Source: Bacteroidota bacterium (GTDB lineage: Bacteria; Bacteroidota; Bacteroidia; B-17B0; Aurantibacillaceae). Taken from it: a stretch of 64,000 bases of DNA. This document shows positions 1-8,195 of this stretch, one piece after another. The notes under the pieces are model-generated. The model worked only from the letters and a program-made list of their open reading frames with translations, made no database searches and had not been told where the DNA came from. Position 1 is the stretch's first letter, and each line of letters begins with the position of its first letter. Location: positions 186,001-250,000 of the forward strand of contig JAJNDK010000008.1 of the NCBI GenBank assembly GCA_021156365.1, read 5' to 3'. The position numbers and the translations under genes are program-made.

Positions 1-1
1 T

Positions 2-592
2 ACTTATATAAAGAAAACAACTTATTCTTTTGGTTCCCTTGACACCGAAACCTTATTTGACTACCTGCTGTTAGAATATCCTTTTGCCTTTTTCCAAAAC
101 TGCAATAATTACAATTTAATCCCCGATACTCTGAATCCCTCACCGGATAATATAATCGGTGAGATCGTTTCGGTGGTTTCACCCCGTTTCTTTTCTACAG
201 CATTCCGGCCGAAGCTGGAACCTTCTTTTTACATGTTCTATCACGAGCTTGGCTATTATGAGTATGCTCTGTCCGGCATGAAGCAATGGTTAAAAAACGA
301 ATCATATCCAAACAATATTTTTGCTCCAGAAAAATATGCTTCCACTTTTGATCCCGGGTATCTGAAACAATTGAATACATTTATAACAAGTAAGAAGATC
401 GGGCAGGTAGTCTTCATTTATGGAGAAACAGACCCTTATACTTCTTTGCAGGCAGCAACAGAAGGGAATGAGAAATGCCTGAAACTTATTGTAAAAAACG
501 GCTGCCACAAAAGCCGGATAGAGGACCTGGATCAGGCTCAGCAAAAACAGCTCTTCGAGAAGCTATCCCAATGGCTGAAATGGAAATTTTAA
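2..592 (+). CDS. S37-family (prolyl tri/aminopeptidase-like) secreted peptidase, C-terminal part
   Basis: The frame is open from the window edge, so the N-terminus is missing and the GTG near 173 is internal. The visible part begins with a stretch reading LLLEYPFAFFQ and ends with IYGETDPYTS followed by NGCHKSRI. This Asp and His fit the last two members of a Ser-Asp-His triad in the S37 serine peptidases (alpha/beta hydrolase fold), which release N-terminal peptides from proline-containing substrates in the envelope. The nucleophilic Ser lies outside the window. The next gene starts 9 bp downstream, so the two are probably co-transcribed. The family call rests on motif recognition. Confidence 0.75.
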   Translation, partial: TYIKKTTYSFGSLDTETLFDYLLLEYPFAFFQNCNNYNLIPDTLNPSPDNIIGEIVSVVSPRFFSTAFRPKLEPSFYMFYHELGYYEYALSGMKQWLKNESYPNNIFAPEKYASTFDPGYLKQLNTFITSKKIGQVVFIYGETDPYTSLQAATEGNEKCLKLIVKNGCHKSRIEDLDQAQQKQLFEKLSQWLKWKF

Positions 593-601
593 AATTTATT
601 T

Positions 602-1327
602 ATGAAAAAACATATACTTTTCCTTCTCGTTATTTTGCCCTTCCTTGTTTCGGGCCAAAAAAAAGCGGTATTGGAGATCACAAAGCTGAGAGCAGATTTT
701 TATATTTTCACTACCTATAATTTATATAAAGGCGTTGCTGTTCCTGCCAACGGTTTGTATGTAGTTACTACAGATGGTGTGCTGCTGATCGACACTCCCT
801 GGGATACCACACAGCTCCAGCCTTTGCTGGACAGCATCGAACTCAGGCATAACAAAAAAGTAATACTTTGTATTGCCACCCATTCTCATGAGGATCGCAC
901 CGGCGGTCTTGAGTATTACAAGAAACAGGGAATCAAAACATATACTTCCCTGCAAACGGATAAGATCTGTAAAGAGCAGCATCAAAAACGCCCTGAATTT
1001 ATTTTCACAAAAGATACCGTGTTCACACTGGGACAATACTCTTTCACTACTCTGTATGCAGGACCCGGCCACACGCCCGATAATCTTGTGATCTGGTTCG
1101 GAAAAGAAAAAGTTTTGTATGGTGGCTGCTTTATTAAAAGTACTGAATCCACTGACCTGGGAAATCTCAATGATGCCAATGTGAAGGAGTGGTCCAACAC
1201 ACTAAAAAAGATCCGGAAAAAAGTCGGGCAACCCGATCACGTAATTCCCGGACACATGGATTGGAGCAATAACAGATCAATGGAGCATACACTGAAGCTG
1301 TTGAAAGAACACAAAAAAAAGAAATGA
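602..1327 (+). CDS. Subclass B1 metallo-beta-lactamase
   Basis: A 241-residue exported zinc hydrolase. Residues 1-19 form a signal peptide ending VSGQ. All B1 zinc ligands are present: His94, His96 and Asp98 in THSHEDRTGG, His157 in GPGHTPDN, Cys176 in GGCFIKS and His218 in IPGHMDW. Lys179 sits where B1 enzymes bind the substrate carboxylate, and LGNLNDANV matches the B1 Asn loop. The layout resembles chromosomal flavobacterial enzymes such as BlaB and IND. Expected role: opening beta-lactam rings, possibly carbapenems, in the periplasm. It follows the S37 peptidase by 9 bp, and no dedicated regulator is adjacent. Substrate range cannot be read from sequence. Confidence 0.9.
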   Translation: MKKHILFLLVILPFLVSGQKKAVLEITKLRADFYIFTTYNLYKGVAVPANGLYVVTTDGVLLIDTPWDTTQLQPLLDSIELRHNKKVILCIATHSHEDRTGGLEYYKKQGIKTYTSLQTDKICKEQHQKRPEFIFTKDTVFTLGQYSFTTLYAGPGHTPDNLVIWFGKEKVLYGGCFIKSTESTDLGNLNDANVKEWSNTLKKIRKKVGQPDHVIPGHMDWSNNRSMEHTLKLLKEHKKKK

Positions 1328-1372
1328 TCTCCAGGAACGATCGTAATAGCTATTCCCAAACTAAAAAATCCG

Positions 1373-1380
1373 TATATTTG
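1373..1380 (+). promoter_or_regulatory. Bacteroidota -7 element TATATTTG
   Basis: TATATTTG fits the Bacteroidota TAnnTTTG consensus and ends 22 bp before the AraC regulator start. No clear -33 TTG was seen. Confidence 0.45.
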
Positions 1381-1402
1381 AATTTTACAAACCGGATTTA
1401 TC

Positions 1403-2317
1403 ATGAACACCACTTCCCTCGAAGGATTTTACAGTGAATTCAAAGATGCGGCAGCGCTGATTCCGGAAGGCATCAGTAAAGAAATAGGGCATTTCAATGT
1501 ATTCCGGATCGACGAGCTGAACCGGAGGCTGAAGGAAAAGCCAGGTATGCCCTACAATCGACGCACCTATTATAAGATCAGTCTTATCCGCGGAAAAAAC
1601 AAAGCCGAATATGCAGATAAGGTGATACACATTGAGAAGAGTGCCTTGCTGTTTGCCACACCGAAAGTTCCCTATCATTATATTCCGCAGGATGATGATC
1701 AATCCGGTTGTTTCTGCATTTTCACGGACGATTTTCTTGCCAAAAGCAAAACAGGTATTGTACCGGATGAGCTGCCGATATTCCAGCCCGGCGGGTATCC
1801 TGTTTTCCAGCTCACAGATGAAGCGGTAGAAGAAATAAATACCATCTTCGAAAAAATAATAAAGGAACTGGCCTCGGATTATGCCTTTAAATACGACCTG
1901 ATCCGCAATTACCTGATGGAGCTGATCCACTTCGGCCAGAAACTGCAACCGGCTTCCGTTCTGTACCCGACACATAATGCAGCGGCACGTGTTTCCTCGC
2001 TGTTCATCGAATTGCTGGAACGGCAATTCCCGATCGAATCGCCACAACAGAAGCTCGGCCTTCGTACTGCAAAAGATTATGCCGATCGTTTATCCGTTCA
2101 TGTCAACCATTTGAATAAGGTCTTAAAAGAGAACACCGGTAAAACCACTACGCATATTATCAGCAGTCGCATTGTACAGGAAGCAAAGATCCTGCTGAAA
2201 CAAACCGACTGGAATGTGTCAGAAATCGCTTATTGTCTCGGTTTTGAAGAAGTAGCGCATTTTTCCAATTTTTTTCGAAAGCAAACCTCCGTAGCACCTC
2301 TCGCCTTCCGCGCCTGA
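1403..2317 (+). CDS. AraC-family transcriptional regulator
   Basis: A 304-residue regulator. The N-terminal ~190 residues form a cupin-like sensing domain (TYYKISLIRGKN, ATPKVPYHYIPQ). The C-terminal ~100 residues carry the double helix-turn-helix, recognised from YADRLSVHVNHLNKVLKENTG and VSEIAYCLGFEEVAHFSNFF. This architecture is typical of Bacteroidota AraC proteins that control a neighbouring oxidoreductase. The SDR gene follows on the same strand 95 bp downstream with its own promoter-like motif, so it is the likely target (inference). The effector is unknown. Confidence 0.88.
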   Translation: MNTTSLEGFYSEFKDAAALIPEGISKEIGHFNVFRIDELNRRLKEKPGMPYNRRTYYKISLIRGKNKAEYADKVIHIEKSALLFATPKVPYHYIPQDDDQSGCFCIFTDDFLAKSKTGIVPDELPIFQPGGYPVFQLTDEAVEEINTIFEKIIKELASDYAFKYDLIRNYLMELIHFGQKLQPASVLYPTHNAAARVSSLFIELLERQFPIESPQQKLGLRTAKDYADRLSVHVNHLNKVLKENTGKTTTHIISSRIVQEAKILLKQTDWNVSEIAYCLGFEEVAHFSNFFRKQTSVAPLAFRA

Positions 2318-2377
2318 GTTATTTGATTTTTACAAATAAGAGATTGATCTTCGCAAACACCTGCGTTCCCGGTTGCC

Positions 2378-2385
2378 TAATTTTG
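2378..2385 (+). promoter_or_regulatory. -7 element TAATTTTG upstream of SDR gene
   Basis: TAATTTTG matches TAnnTTTG and ends 27 bp before the SDR start, giving the SDR a possible promoter independent of the AraC gene. Confidence 0.4.
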
Positions 2386-2412
2386 TATCCTTAAATCAAA
2401 ACATAAACAACG

Positions 2413-3177
2413 ATGGAATCAAAAAACAAAATTGCACTGGTAACCGGCGGAAGCCGCGGACTCGGAAAAAATATGGCTTTAAGCCTTGCAAAAAAAGGGA
2501 TAAACGTTCTTCTTACGTATAACAGTAAAAAAGAAGAAGCGCTGGCAGTGGTTGCTGAAATTGAAAAAACGGGTGTCAAAGCAGCGGCCCTGCAACTGAA
2601 TGCAGGCGATGTAAAAAGCTTCGATGCTTTTTTCTCCGCGGTGAAAACGGTATTAAAAGATACCTTTCAGTCGGAGCATTTCGATTTCCTGATAAACAAT
2701 GCTGGAACTGCTCTTTATGCACCCTTTGCCGAAACTACGGAAGAACAATTTGATACAGCCCTGAATATCCATTACAAAGGTGTCTTTTTCTTAACCCAAA
2801 AAGCATTGCCGATCATTAACGATGGTGGTCGTATCATCAACATTTCTTCAGGGCTTGCCCGCTTCGCTTTCCATGGCTCTTCGGCTTACGGCTCTATGAA
2901 AGGAGCGATCGAAGTACTTACACGCTACCTTGCAAAAGAATTAGGTCCTCGCGGCATTGCAGCAAATGTGGTTGCACCGGGCGCTATAGAAACTGATTTT
3001 GGCGGTGGTCGTGTAAGGGATAACAAAGAGATCAACGACCATATTTCAGGGATTACTGCTTTGGGCCGTGTAGGAGTGCCGGATGATATCGGCGGTGTAG
3101 TAGCTTTCCTCTGTACGGAAGAAGCGCGATGGATCAATGCTCAGCGCATCGAGGTTTCGGGTGGTACTTATTTATAG
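2413..3177 (+). CDS. Short-chain dehydrogenase/reductase (SDR)
   Basis: A 254-residue classical SDR. The dinucleotide-binding motif TGGSRGLG lies at residues 11-18. NNAGTA follows around residue 95, and the catalytic Tyr159/Lys163 pair occurs in SAYGSMKG. The segment NVVAPGAIETDF after the active site is also typical. It should oxidise or reduce a small alcohol/ketone with NAD(P)(H) in the cytoplasm. The substrate is unknown. It sits directly after an AraC regulator, and this pairing recurs in Bacteroidota as a xenobiotic- or stress-responsive unit (inference). Confidence 0.92.
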   Translation: MESKNKIALVTGGSRGLGKNMALSLAKKGINVLLTYNSKKEEALAVVAEIEKTGVKAAALQLNAGDVKSFDAFFSAVKTVLKDTFQSEHFDFLINNAGTALYAPFAETTEEQFDTALNIHYKGVFFLTQKALPIINDGGRIINISSGLARFAFHGSSAYGSMKGAIEVLTRYLAKELGPRGIAANVVAPGAIETDFGGGRVRDNKEINDHISGITALGRVGVPDDIGGVVAFLCTEEARWINAQRIEVSGGTYL

Positions 3178-3184
3178 TATACGC

Positions 3185-4192
3185 TTACCGGAGCCCGAAT
3201 TCCGCGGCGAGGAGTTCGAATGAGCGAAGACGATCGGCATGCGACCAGGTCATCGTAGTCACGATTATTTCGCTTGCCCTGAATTCATTAGCCAGCGCCA
3301 TCAATTGTTTTCTCACATTGTCCGGTGTTCCCGAAACGATCCTTCCCCGGTTGTTATGGATCCGTGCAAGCTCTTCGTTCGAAAATTCATAATCTGCGAT
3401 CTCCGCAGGATCACCCATCGGCTCGAAACGGCCCTGTTCGAATTTTAAAAGTGTGTAATCACTTAATTTTCTGAGCAGGGCTGCTTTCTCTTCTGTCTCT
3501 GCACACAAAACACTTATAGAAAGCATTACTTTGGGTTTGGGAAATAAGGCAGAGGGTTTAAAGCTTTGAATGTATTGTTCTACCATGCGGGCATCGGCAT
3601 GACCGTTAATAAAACGTGCGACCACTAGTCCCATCCCATACTTAGCTGCCAGAGCGCTGCTTCCTCCCGTACTGCTGCTCAGGATCCATTGCAAAGGAAT
3701 TGTATCGCTCTGCGGAACTGCCAGCAGCGGACCATGGGAAGTTGCGGCCTCATCGTAAAAATAAGCCTGCAGGTGCTCCAGCTGACGCACATAACTTTCT
3801 TCACTGAAGGTATTGGAAGGATTGAGCATGGAAGCTGTTATCCGGTCACCACCCGGCGCACGGCCCATTCCCAGATCTATTCTGCCGGGGAAAAGTGTTT
3901 CGAGCATCCGGAAATTCTCTGCTACTTTCAGTGCGCTGTGATTCGGGAGCATGATACCACCCGAACCAATACGGATCGTACTTGTTACATCAGCCAGCTT
4001 CACCATCAGCACTTCGGGTGTGGAACCAGCGATCATCGTGGAATTGTGATGCTCCGAAACCCAAAAGCGGTTATATCCCAAACGCTCGGCCAGCTTTACC
4101 GTTTCAATTGTTTCGGCGATCGCTTGCGCAGCCGATCCTCCCTTGCGTACAATGGACTGGTCGAGAATACCTAATTTTACAGATGCAGACAT
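3185..4192 (-). CDS. LLM-class flavin-dependent oxidoreductase (luciferase-like)
   Basis: A 335-residue bacterial-luciferase-like TIM barrel. Diagnostic parts are the N-terminal KLGILDQSIV, AERLGYNRFWVSEHHN, RIGSGGIMLPNHS and RIDLGMGRAPGGD, which belong to the MsnO8/YhbW-type group of FMN-dependent monooxygenases. Such proteins act on small organic substrates with reduced flavin supplied by another enzyme. The ATG follows a perfect dyad by 8 bp, suggesting repressor control. It converges with the SDR gene, leaving only 7 bp between the stops. The specific substrate is not predictable. Confidence 0.88.
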   Translation of the reverse strand: MSASVKLGILDQSIVRKGGSAAQAIAETIETVKLAERLGYNRFWVSEHHNSTMIAGSTPEVLMVKLADVTSTIRIGSGGIMLPNHSALKVAENFRMLETLFPGRIDLGMGRAPGGDRITASMLNPSNTFSEESYVRQLEHLQAYFYDEAATSHGPLLAVPQSDTIPLQWILSSSTGGSSALAAKYGMGLVVARFINGHADARMVEQYIQSFKPSALFPKPKVMLSISVLCAETEEKAALLRKLSDYTLLKFEQGRFEPMGDPAEIADYEFSNEELARIHNNRGRIVSGTPDNVRKQLMALANEFRASEIIVTTMTWSHADRLRSFELLAAEFGLR

Positions 4193-4199
4193 GATGAAA

Positions 4200-4230
4200 A
4201 TATATCCGTGAAATTACATCACGGATATAT
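4200..4230 (-). promoter_or_regulatory. Perfect 12-bp inverted repeat upstream of the luciferase-like gene
   Basis: Arms ATATATCCGTGA and TCACGGATATAT flank a 7-nt spacer and end 8 bp before the ATG of the minus-strand oxidoreductase. Perfect 12-bp arms without a U-tract fit a dimeric repressor operator better than a terminator. Confidence 0.5.
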
Positions 4231-4297
4231 AACAAAGCAATTAAAAACAAGGTTTTATAATAATTTAGATATCCGTTTGTATCATTTACACCTGTTT

Positions 4298-4732
4298 TTA
4301 TTTCATTGTATCTTCCACAAACGCCTTGAGGTTCTTTCCAATAATTTCTGTCCAGCCTGCCTCGAAGCTGGTTTGTGCAAAATCCGGATTGTCTTTCGGG
4401 AAGCTGTCGAGACCTTCGTGTGTAAGACGCAGGCGGGTTTTCTCTCCTTCGGGAAATAACTCAAATGTTACATAGGACATTCCTTCATACCCATCGTAAG
4501 CCCAGCTATGCTTGAGCTTTTTGTTGGGGATGACTTCCGTTATTTCGCAATTATGCATATACTGTTCGCCTTTGTGTCCCTGGCCGCTAAAATGAAACCG
4601 AAAGCCCACTTCGGGCCTGAATTCTTTCAGATCGAAGTACCAGCGCTTCATCAGGTCTCTTTCAGTAATGGCGCGCCAAACCATTTCCGGTTTCGCATTA
4701 AAAACGCGCTCTATAACAAATGGTGCATTCAT
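4298..4732 (-). CDS. SRPBCC / AHSA1-family protein
   Basis: A 144-residue START-like (SRPBCC, Activator of Hsp90 ATPase homologue 1) domain protein. It opens with IERVFNAKPEMVWRAITERDLMKRWYF and contains YVTFELFPEGEKTRLRLTHEGL, the hallmark segments of this helix-grip fold. It is the distal gene of an ArsR-SRPBCC-SRPBCC operon, with 10 bp from the previous gene. These proteins bind hydrophobic ligands, but function in this operon context is undefined. An exact ligand cannot be proposed. Confidence 0.85.
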   Translation of the reverse strand: MNAPFVIERVFNAKPEMVWRAITERDLMKRWYFDLKEFRPEVGFRFHFSGQGHKGEQYMHNCEITEVIPNKKLKHSWAYDGYEGMSYVTFELFPEGEKTRLRLTHEGLDSFPKDNPDFAQTSFEAGWTEIIGKNLKAFVEDTMK

Positions 4733-4742
4733 AATCTTTGTT

Positions 4743-5246
4743 TTATTTTATTGCTCCCTGTTCAAATAATTCATCCAATCGCTCATACGAGTCTTTTACC
4801 CCTCTTTCCATTCCGGACTGCACCATTCCATCACGGTCGGCTACTGATTGAAACACCGATTGGTTGGTGAATTTTGTCCGGCCGTTTGGCAGTGCTTCAA
4901 AACGGGCTGTCTCCAATACCACATGGCCTCTTTCCGGCAATCCTTCAAACTCAAATGTCTGAATGATCCTTTCCGGAAAAGTCACCTCATGGATCACTCC
5001 GCTAAATGCAAAGGAATTGCCTGCCTCGTCCGAATGAATATAACGGTAGGATCCACCATTTTTCGGTTCGAATTTTTCGATCTTCATTTTTAATTCGCGC
5101 GGTCCCAGCCAGCGGGCTATCAGTTTGGCATCTGTGAATGCTTTGAATACCAACTCGCGTGGCGCATCAAATTCGCGTGTAACAAATACTTCCTGCTTAC
5201 CGGGCTCTGCGGTAATGATCGTTTGATTTTTTGGTGTTGTTTTCAT
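4743..5246 (-). CDS. SRPBCC / AHSA1-family protein
   Basis: A 167-residue START-like protein. The core begins at about residue 18 with [21 protein letters not shown], followed by [20 protein letters not shown] and [18 protein letters not shown]. It starts 2 bp after the ArsR gene stop and precedes a second SRPBCC gene, so all three are one transcription unit. ArsR-AHSA1 pairs are widespread, and the regulator probably senses or limits a hydrophobic ligand handled by these domains (inference). Confidence 0.87.
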   Translation of the reverse strand: MKTTPKNQTIITAEPGKQEVFVTREFDAPRELVFKAFTDAKLIARWLGPRELKMKIEKFEPKNGGSYRYIHSDEAGNSFAFSGVIHEVTFPERIIQTFEFEGLPERGHVVLETARFEALPNGRTKFTNQSVFQSVADRDGMVQSGMERGVKDSYERLDELFEQGAIK

Positions 5247-5248
5247 GA

Positions 5249-5599
5249 TTATTTCTTTTTTGTTTTTTTCTTATGTCGTTCTCCTGCTTTTAATTCTTCA
5301 AGTATTTCGTCGATGATATCGAAGCGATTCTCCCACACCTTCCTGTATTTTTCCACCCAATCACTCACCTCATTCAGCTTTTGTAATTTGGCTTCACAAT
5401 ACCGTTCCCTCCCCTGCTTTTTGATCACGATCAATCCACATTCGGTCAATATTTTGATGTGCTGTGAAATGGCAGGACGGCTGATATCGAACTGATCGGC
5501 AATGGAATTGAGGTTCATGGTATCCTGCGCGATCAGGCCAATAATGGCCCTGCGCGTGGGATCTGCTATGGCCTGAAAAACATCTCTTCTTGTTTCCAT
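5249..5599 (-). CDS. ArsR-family winged-helix repressor
   Basis: A 116-residue ArsR/SmtB-type regulator. [15 protein letters not shown] starts the winged helix, and [21 protein letters not shown] is the recognition helix-turn-helix. It lacks the CxC or His/Asp metal sites of classical metalloregulators, as is usual for the subgroup linked to SRPBCC proteins. It is the first gene of a three-gene operon. Two inverted repeats lie within 52 bp upstream of the start, which makes autorepression likely. The C-terminus is Lys-rich. Confidence 0.92.
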   Translation of the reverse strand: METRRDVFQAIADPTRRAIIGLIAQDTMNLNSIADQFDISRPAISQHIKILTECGLIVIKKQGRERYCEAKLQKLNEVSDWVEKYRKVWENRFDIIDEILEELKAGERHKKKTKKK

Positions 5600-5608
5600 G
5601 ATAGATAT

Positions 5609-5650
5609 GTAAGTATTTGCTTACAAATATATATGTAAGTAAATGCTTAC
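5609..5650 (-). promoter_or_regulatory. ArsR operon promoter with two operator dyads
   Basis: Two copies of GTAAG-N6-CTTAC lie at 5609-5624 and 5635-5650, spaced 26 bp start to start. Between them on the minus strand is TATATTTG (5624-5631), a match to the -7 element. A repressor bound at both dyads would cover the promoter of the ArsR operon. Confidence 0.7.
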
Positions 5651-5737
5651 GCAAATTTATTTTATAAATACCTTATAAACGATTGTTTTTCAGCGATCAT
5701 AAAATCTAACTTTACGGAAATTTATAGTACAACTCTT

Positions 5738-6100
5738 ATGAAAGCCTACAAACTGATCAATATCGATGGCACCGATTGTTCTTTCCTGGAAGGTGAAGTT
5801 CCGGAATCAGTGATGATCGATAACACGCATTTTTTTATAAAAACACAAATTGAAGAATACCAGCTGCACGCGCATCCGGCTCCACGTTATCAGTTCGTCA
5901 TTACACTAAAAGGCAGGCTGCGGTTCACCGTTACCAACGGTAATTCTTTTGTCATTGAGCCCGGAATTCTGCTGATAGCCAAAGACCTCGAAGGTGAAGG
6001 ACATCGCTGGGAGATCCTTGATGGAAACGAATGGCACAGGATCTATCTTGTTATGCCACCGGATGGGAACGATGGCTTTGTGATGAAACCGCAAAATTAG
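5738..6100 (+). CDS. Cupin-domain protein
   Basis: A 120-residue single-domain cupin. The first cupin motif reads LHAHPAPRYQFVITLKGRL and the second FVIEPGILLIAKDLEGEGHRW, giving several His residues that could bind a metal. No signal peptide is present. It is transcribed divergently from the ArsR operon and could share its regulatory region, which lies 88 bp upstream. Its catalytic or sensory role is unknown. Confidence 0.75.
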   Translation: MKAYKLINIDGTDCSFLEGEVPESVMIDNTHFFIKTQIEEYQLHAHPAPRYQFVITLKGRLRFTVTNGNSFVIEPGILLIAKDLEGEGHRWEILDGNEWHRIYLVMPPDGNDGFVMKPQN

Positions 6101-6155
6101 TTACAAAAAAACTCCGCCGGTTACCAACGAAGCTTTACCCGAAAACAAAGAATTA

Positions 6156-6674
6156 TTATTTAAATCGTTTGTAATTAAAAGGGATCGTATCAAAACCTCC
6201 TTTTTGATTGCGGCCTACGATAAAAGCATTTACCACATCATTATCGGGTAGTGTATAATTGATATCATTCGGGAAATCGTGTTCCGGATTGCTGAATTGG
6301 ATAGTATTTTCACTTACAATACCTGCTGTAAACTTCACCGTTTTACCTTCGTTCTGTCCGTTCACTTTGTTTTCAAACACCCATTTTCCATTCTCTTCAT
6401 AGATGTTTGCCTGTTCATTGAAAATAGTATCCGAACCTTTCAGCTGGTAAACTACCGAACGATACGTACCATCGCTGTTCTTTGCCCATCGCTCGAAACT
6501 GCTGCCATCCTCCGACTGCCAGGTTCCAACCAGCTTGTCCAGCACAAATTGTTTCACCGGCTCCGTTTCAACGGGAGTCGCTGTCACTACTGCTTCCGTT
6601 TTCTCTGTTCCGCAGGCAACCAAAGCTATACCTGCCATTCCACAAATGATCGATTTTAATTTTGAATACTTCAT
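6156..6674 (-). CDS. Putative lipoprotein with DUF6265-like domain
   Basis: The ATG at 6674 was chosen because it begins a standard lipoprotein signal, MKYSKLKSIICGMAG with lipobox ALVAC. The mature part (KLVGTWQSEDGSSFERW, then FSNPEHDFPNDINY and a terminal GFDTIPFNYKR) resembles the DUF6265 group: small secreted beta-rich proteins of unknown function found in Bacteroidota. It shares orientation with the AraC gene 59 bp upstream, but an operon is unproven. Confidence 0.7.
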   Translation of the reverse strand: MKYSKLKSIICGMAGIALVACGTEKTEAVVTATPVETEPVKQFVLDKLVGTWQSEDGSSFERWAKNSDGTYRSVVYQLKGSDTIFNEQANIYEENGKWVFENKVNGQNEGKTVKFTAGIVSENTIQFSNPEHDFPNDINYTLPDNDVVNAFIVGRNQKGGFDTIPFNYKRFK

Positions 6675-6733
6675 CTTATTTTTTTTCACAAAGATGGAAT
6701 ATGGCCGCTTATCAGAATTGTACAAATCCGACC

Positions 6734-7555
6734 TCAGGCCCCGGACGTAAAAAGCCTGGTGAACTTAGCATTTTCCTTGAAATGTTCTTTCGGGCTGTGG
6801 CCTGCAAACTGTTTAAAATCCCGGTAAAAATGGCTCTGATCGAAATAGCCTGCCTTGTAGGTAAGATCGGTAAGACTTTTAATCTTTCCTTTTTGAATGA
6901 TCTTAAATACATTCTGAAAGCGGAGTATCTTCAGGAAAAGCTTCGGCGTCATTCCGAACTGTGCATTGAACTTCCGTTCGAGGTGGCGGCTGCTCACATC
7001 CAATTGTTTCGATAATTCTGCGATCTTCACAGGTTCTTCCCGGCCGGCGATCTGTTCCAGCGTGCGTTGTGGCAATAGCGGATCGGTAGTCTTTTCCTGC
7101 TGTACTACCGAAACAAGAAACGCTTCTATTAATGATTGCCTCACTCCCGGTGATGTTGCAGCGCAAACTGCCTTTTCAAGCTCCGCACCTTTCTTCCCGA
7201 AAAGCTGAGAAAGTGAAACATACCTGTCACTCAGCTCTTTCACCGGTACGCGGATAAATGATGCGAGAGCACCCGGATAAAAACGGGCTGCTATCATACC
7301 AGTGCTGCCGGTGGGGCCAATTTCGATATGCCGGGTAAGCGGACCGAATACAAAACTTCTCCCTTGTTTCTTTATTTTTCCGGCAGGATCTTTTATCAGG
7401 AAAAGATCACCGTAATGAATGATCAATTCCGGGCAGGCATCCGGCAACACCTTTTCAAGCGGCCTGTTTTTGCTTGAAGTTTTATCTTCGAGTATCCATA
7501 AACATTTGATGTAAGGAGCGAGCGCTGTCCCTGGTGGAATTTCCTGATAATACAT
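6734..7555 (-). CDS. AraC-family transcriptional regulator with DUF6597-type N-terminus
   Basis: A 273-residue protein if started at the ATG at 7555; an upstream TTG at 7564 would add three residues. The N-terminal half (YQEIPPGTALAPYIKCLWILE, PDACPELIIHYGD, GMIAARFYPGALASF) matches the sensor domain of AraC proteins annotated DUF6597. The C-terminal half has the two helix-turn-helices (LSKQLDVSSRHLERKFNAQFG and YKAGYFDQSHFYRDFKQFAGHSP). A CAAAAATA motif at 7562-7569 is a possible minus-strand -7 element. The downstream lipoprotein gene is a candidate target. Confidence 0.88.
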   Translation of the reverse strand: MYYQEIPPGTALAPYIKCLWILEDKTSSKNRPLEKVLPDACPELIIHYGDLFLIKDPAGKIKKQGRSFVFGPLTRHIEIGPTGSTGMIAARFYPGALASFIRVPVKELSDRYVSLSQLFGKKGAELEKAVCAATSPGVRQSLIEAFLVSVVQQEKTTDPLLPQRTLEQIAGREEPVKIAELSKQLDVSSRHLERKFNAQFGMTPKLFLKILRFQNVFKIIQKGKIKSLTDLTYKAGYFDQSHFYRDFKQFAGHSPKEHFKENAKFTRLFTSGA

Positions 7556-7604
7556 AGAATTCAAAAATAGGAATACTTCACATTAATTTACCTGTTTTTT
7601 ACAA

Positions 7605-8195
7605 CTACTTATACGGCTCTATTCCATGCTCTTTATAAGCCTTTTGTTCATCTTCGGCGATATAGGCAAAGATGCGGATCTTTCCATCCAGCTCCTGCAG
7701 GAAGTAGATCACATCGAATTCGATCATAACTTCCTGCAGATCCTTTTTCACGAGACCTGCGCTCCAATGGATCTTAGCCATGGCATGATACTCATCGAGG
7801 ATCGTAATTTCCTTTTTAACGATGTCCATGGATTCGGTGCCAATGCTCCTGTAAAAGGCATAGCCCCGCTCCACTCTTTCTTTGAATTCTTTCCCGTTCT
7901 TTCCGCAGATCACACCCAAAGGGCTTGATTCTATAAAACAATCGGTAAACACGGCTGCTGTTGCATCTGCGTCCACTTTTTCGGCAGCAAGTGCATTGTC
8001 ATACAGCTTCTCATATGCAATAAAAAAGTCTTCGATCCTTTGTTTTCTTGTTTCCATATTAATACCCGTTTTGGTTGTATAACTGCTCACTGTTTTCACC
8101 ACGTCTTCCACATCGGTTTTTTTGCCGGGTTCATTACAGGCTACCAGCAATACCAATGCGATCATCAGCGGGCCATATTTCTTATTCTCCGTCAT
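7605..8195 (-). CDS. Lipoprotein with NTF2/SnoaL-like domain
   Basis: The ATG at 8195 gives a lipoprotein signal (MTENKKYGPLMIALVLLVAC). Residues from about 45 (RIEDFFIAYEKLYDNALAAEKVD) through MAKIHWSAG and VIYFLQELDGKIRIFAYIA read like an NTF2/SnoaL-type cone fold, a shape used by both enzymes and ligand-binding proteins. The start overlaps the stop of the VOC gene by 14 bp, so the two are translationally linked. No catalytic residues are assigned. Confidence 0.65.
   Translation of the reverse strand: MTENKKYGPLMIALVLLVACNEPGKKTDVEDVVKTVSSYTTKTGINMETRKQRIEDFFIAYEKLYDNALAAEKVDADATAAVFTDCFIESSPLGVICGKNGKEFKERVERGYAFYRSIGTESMDIVKKEITILDEYHAMAKIHWSAGLVKKDLQEVMIEFDVIYFLQELDGKIRIFAYIAEDEQKAYKEHGIEPYK

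Noticed and set aside
1385-2047. 220-residue minus-strand ORF opposite the AraC gene
   Set aside because: It is antisense to a well-supported regulator, rich in Cys/Phe/Arg with no recognisable domain, so it is a shadow frame.
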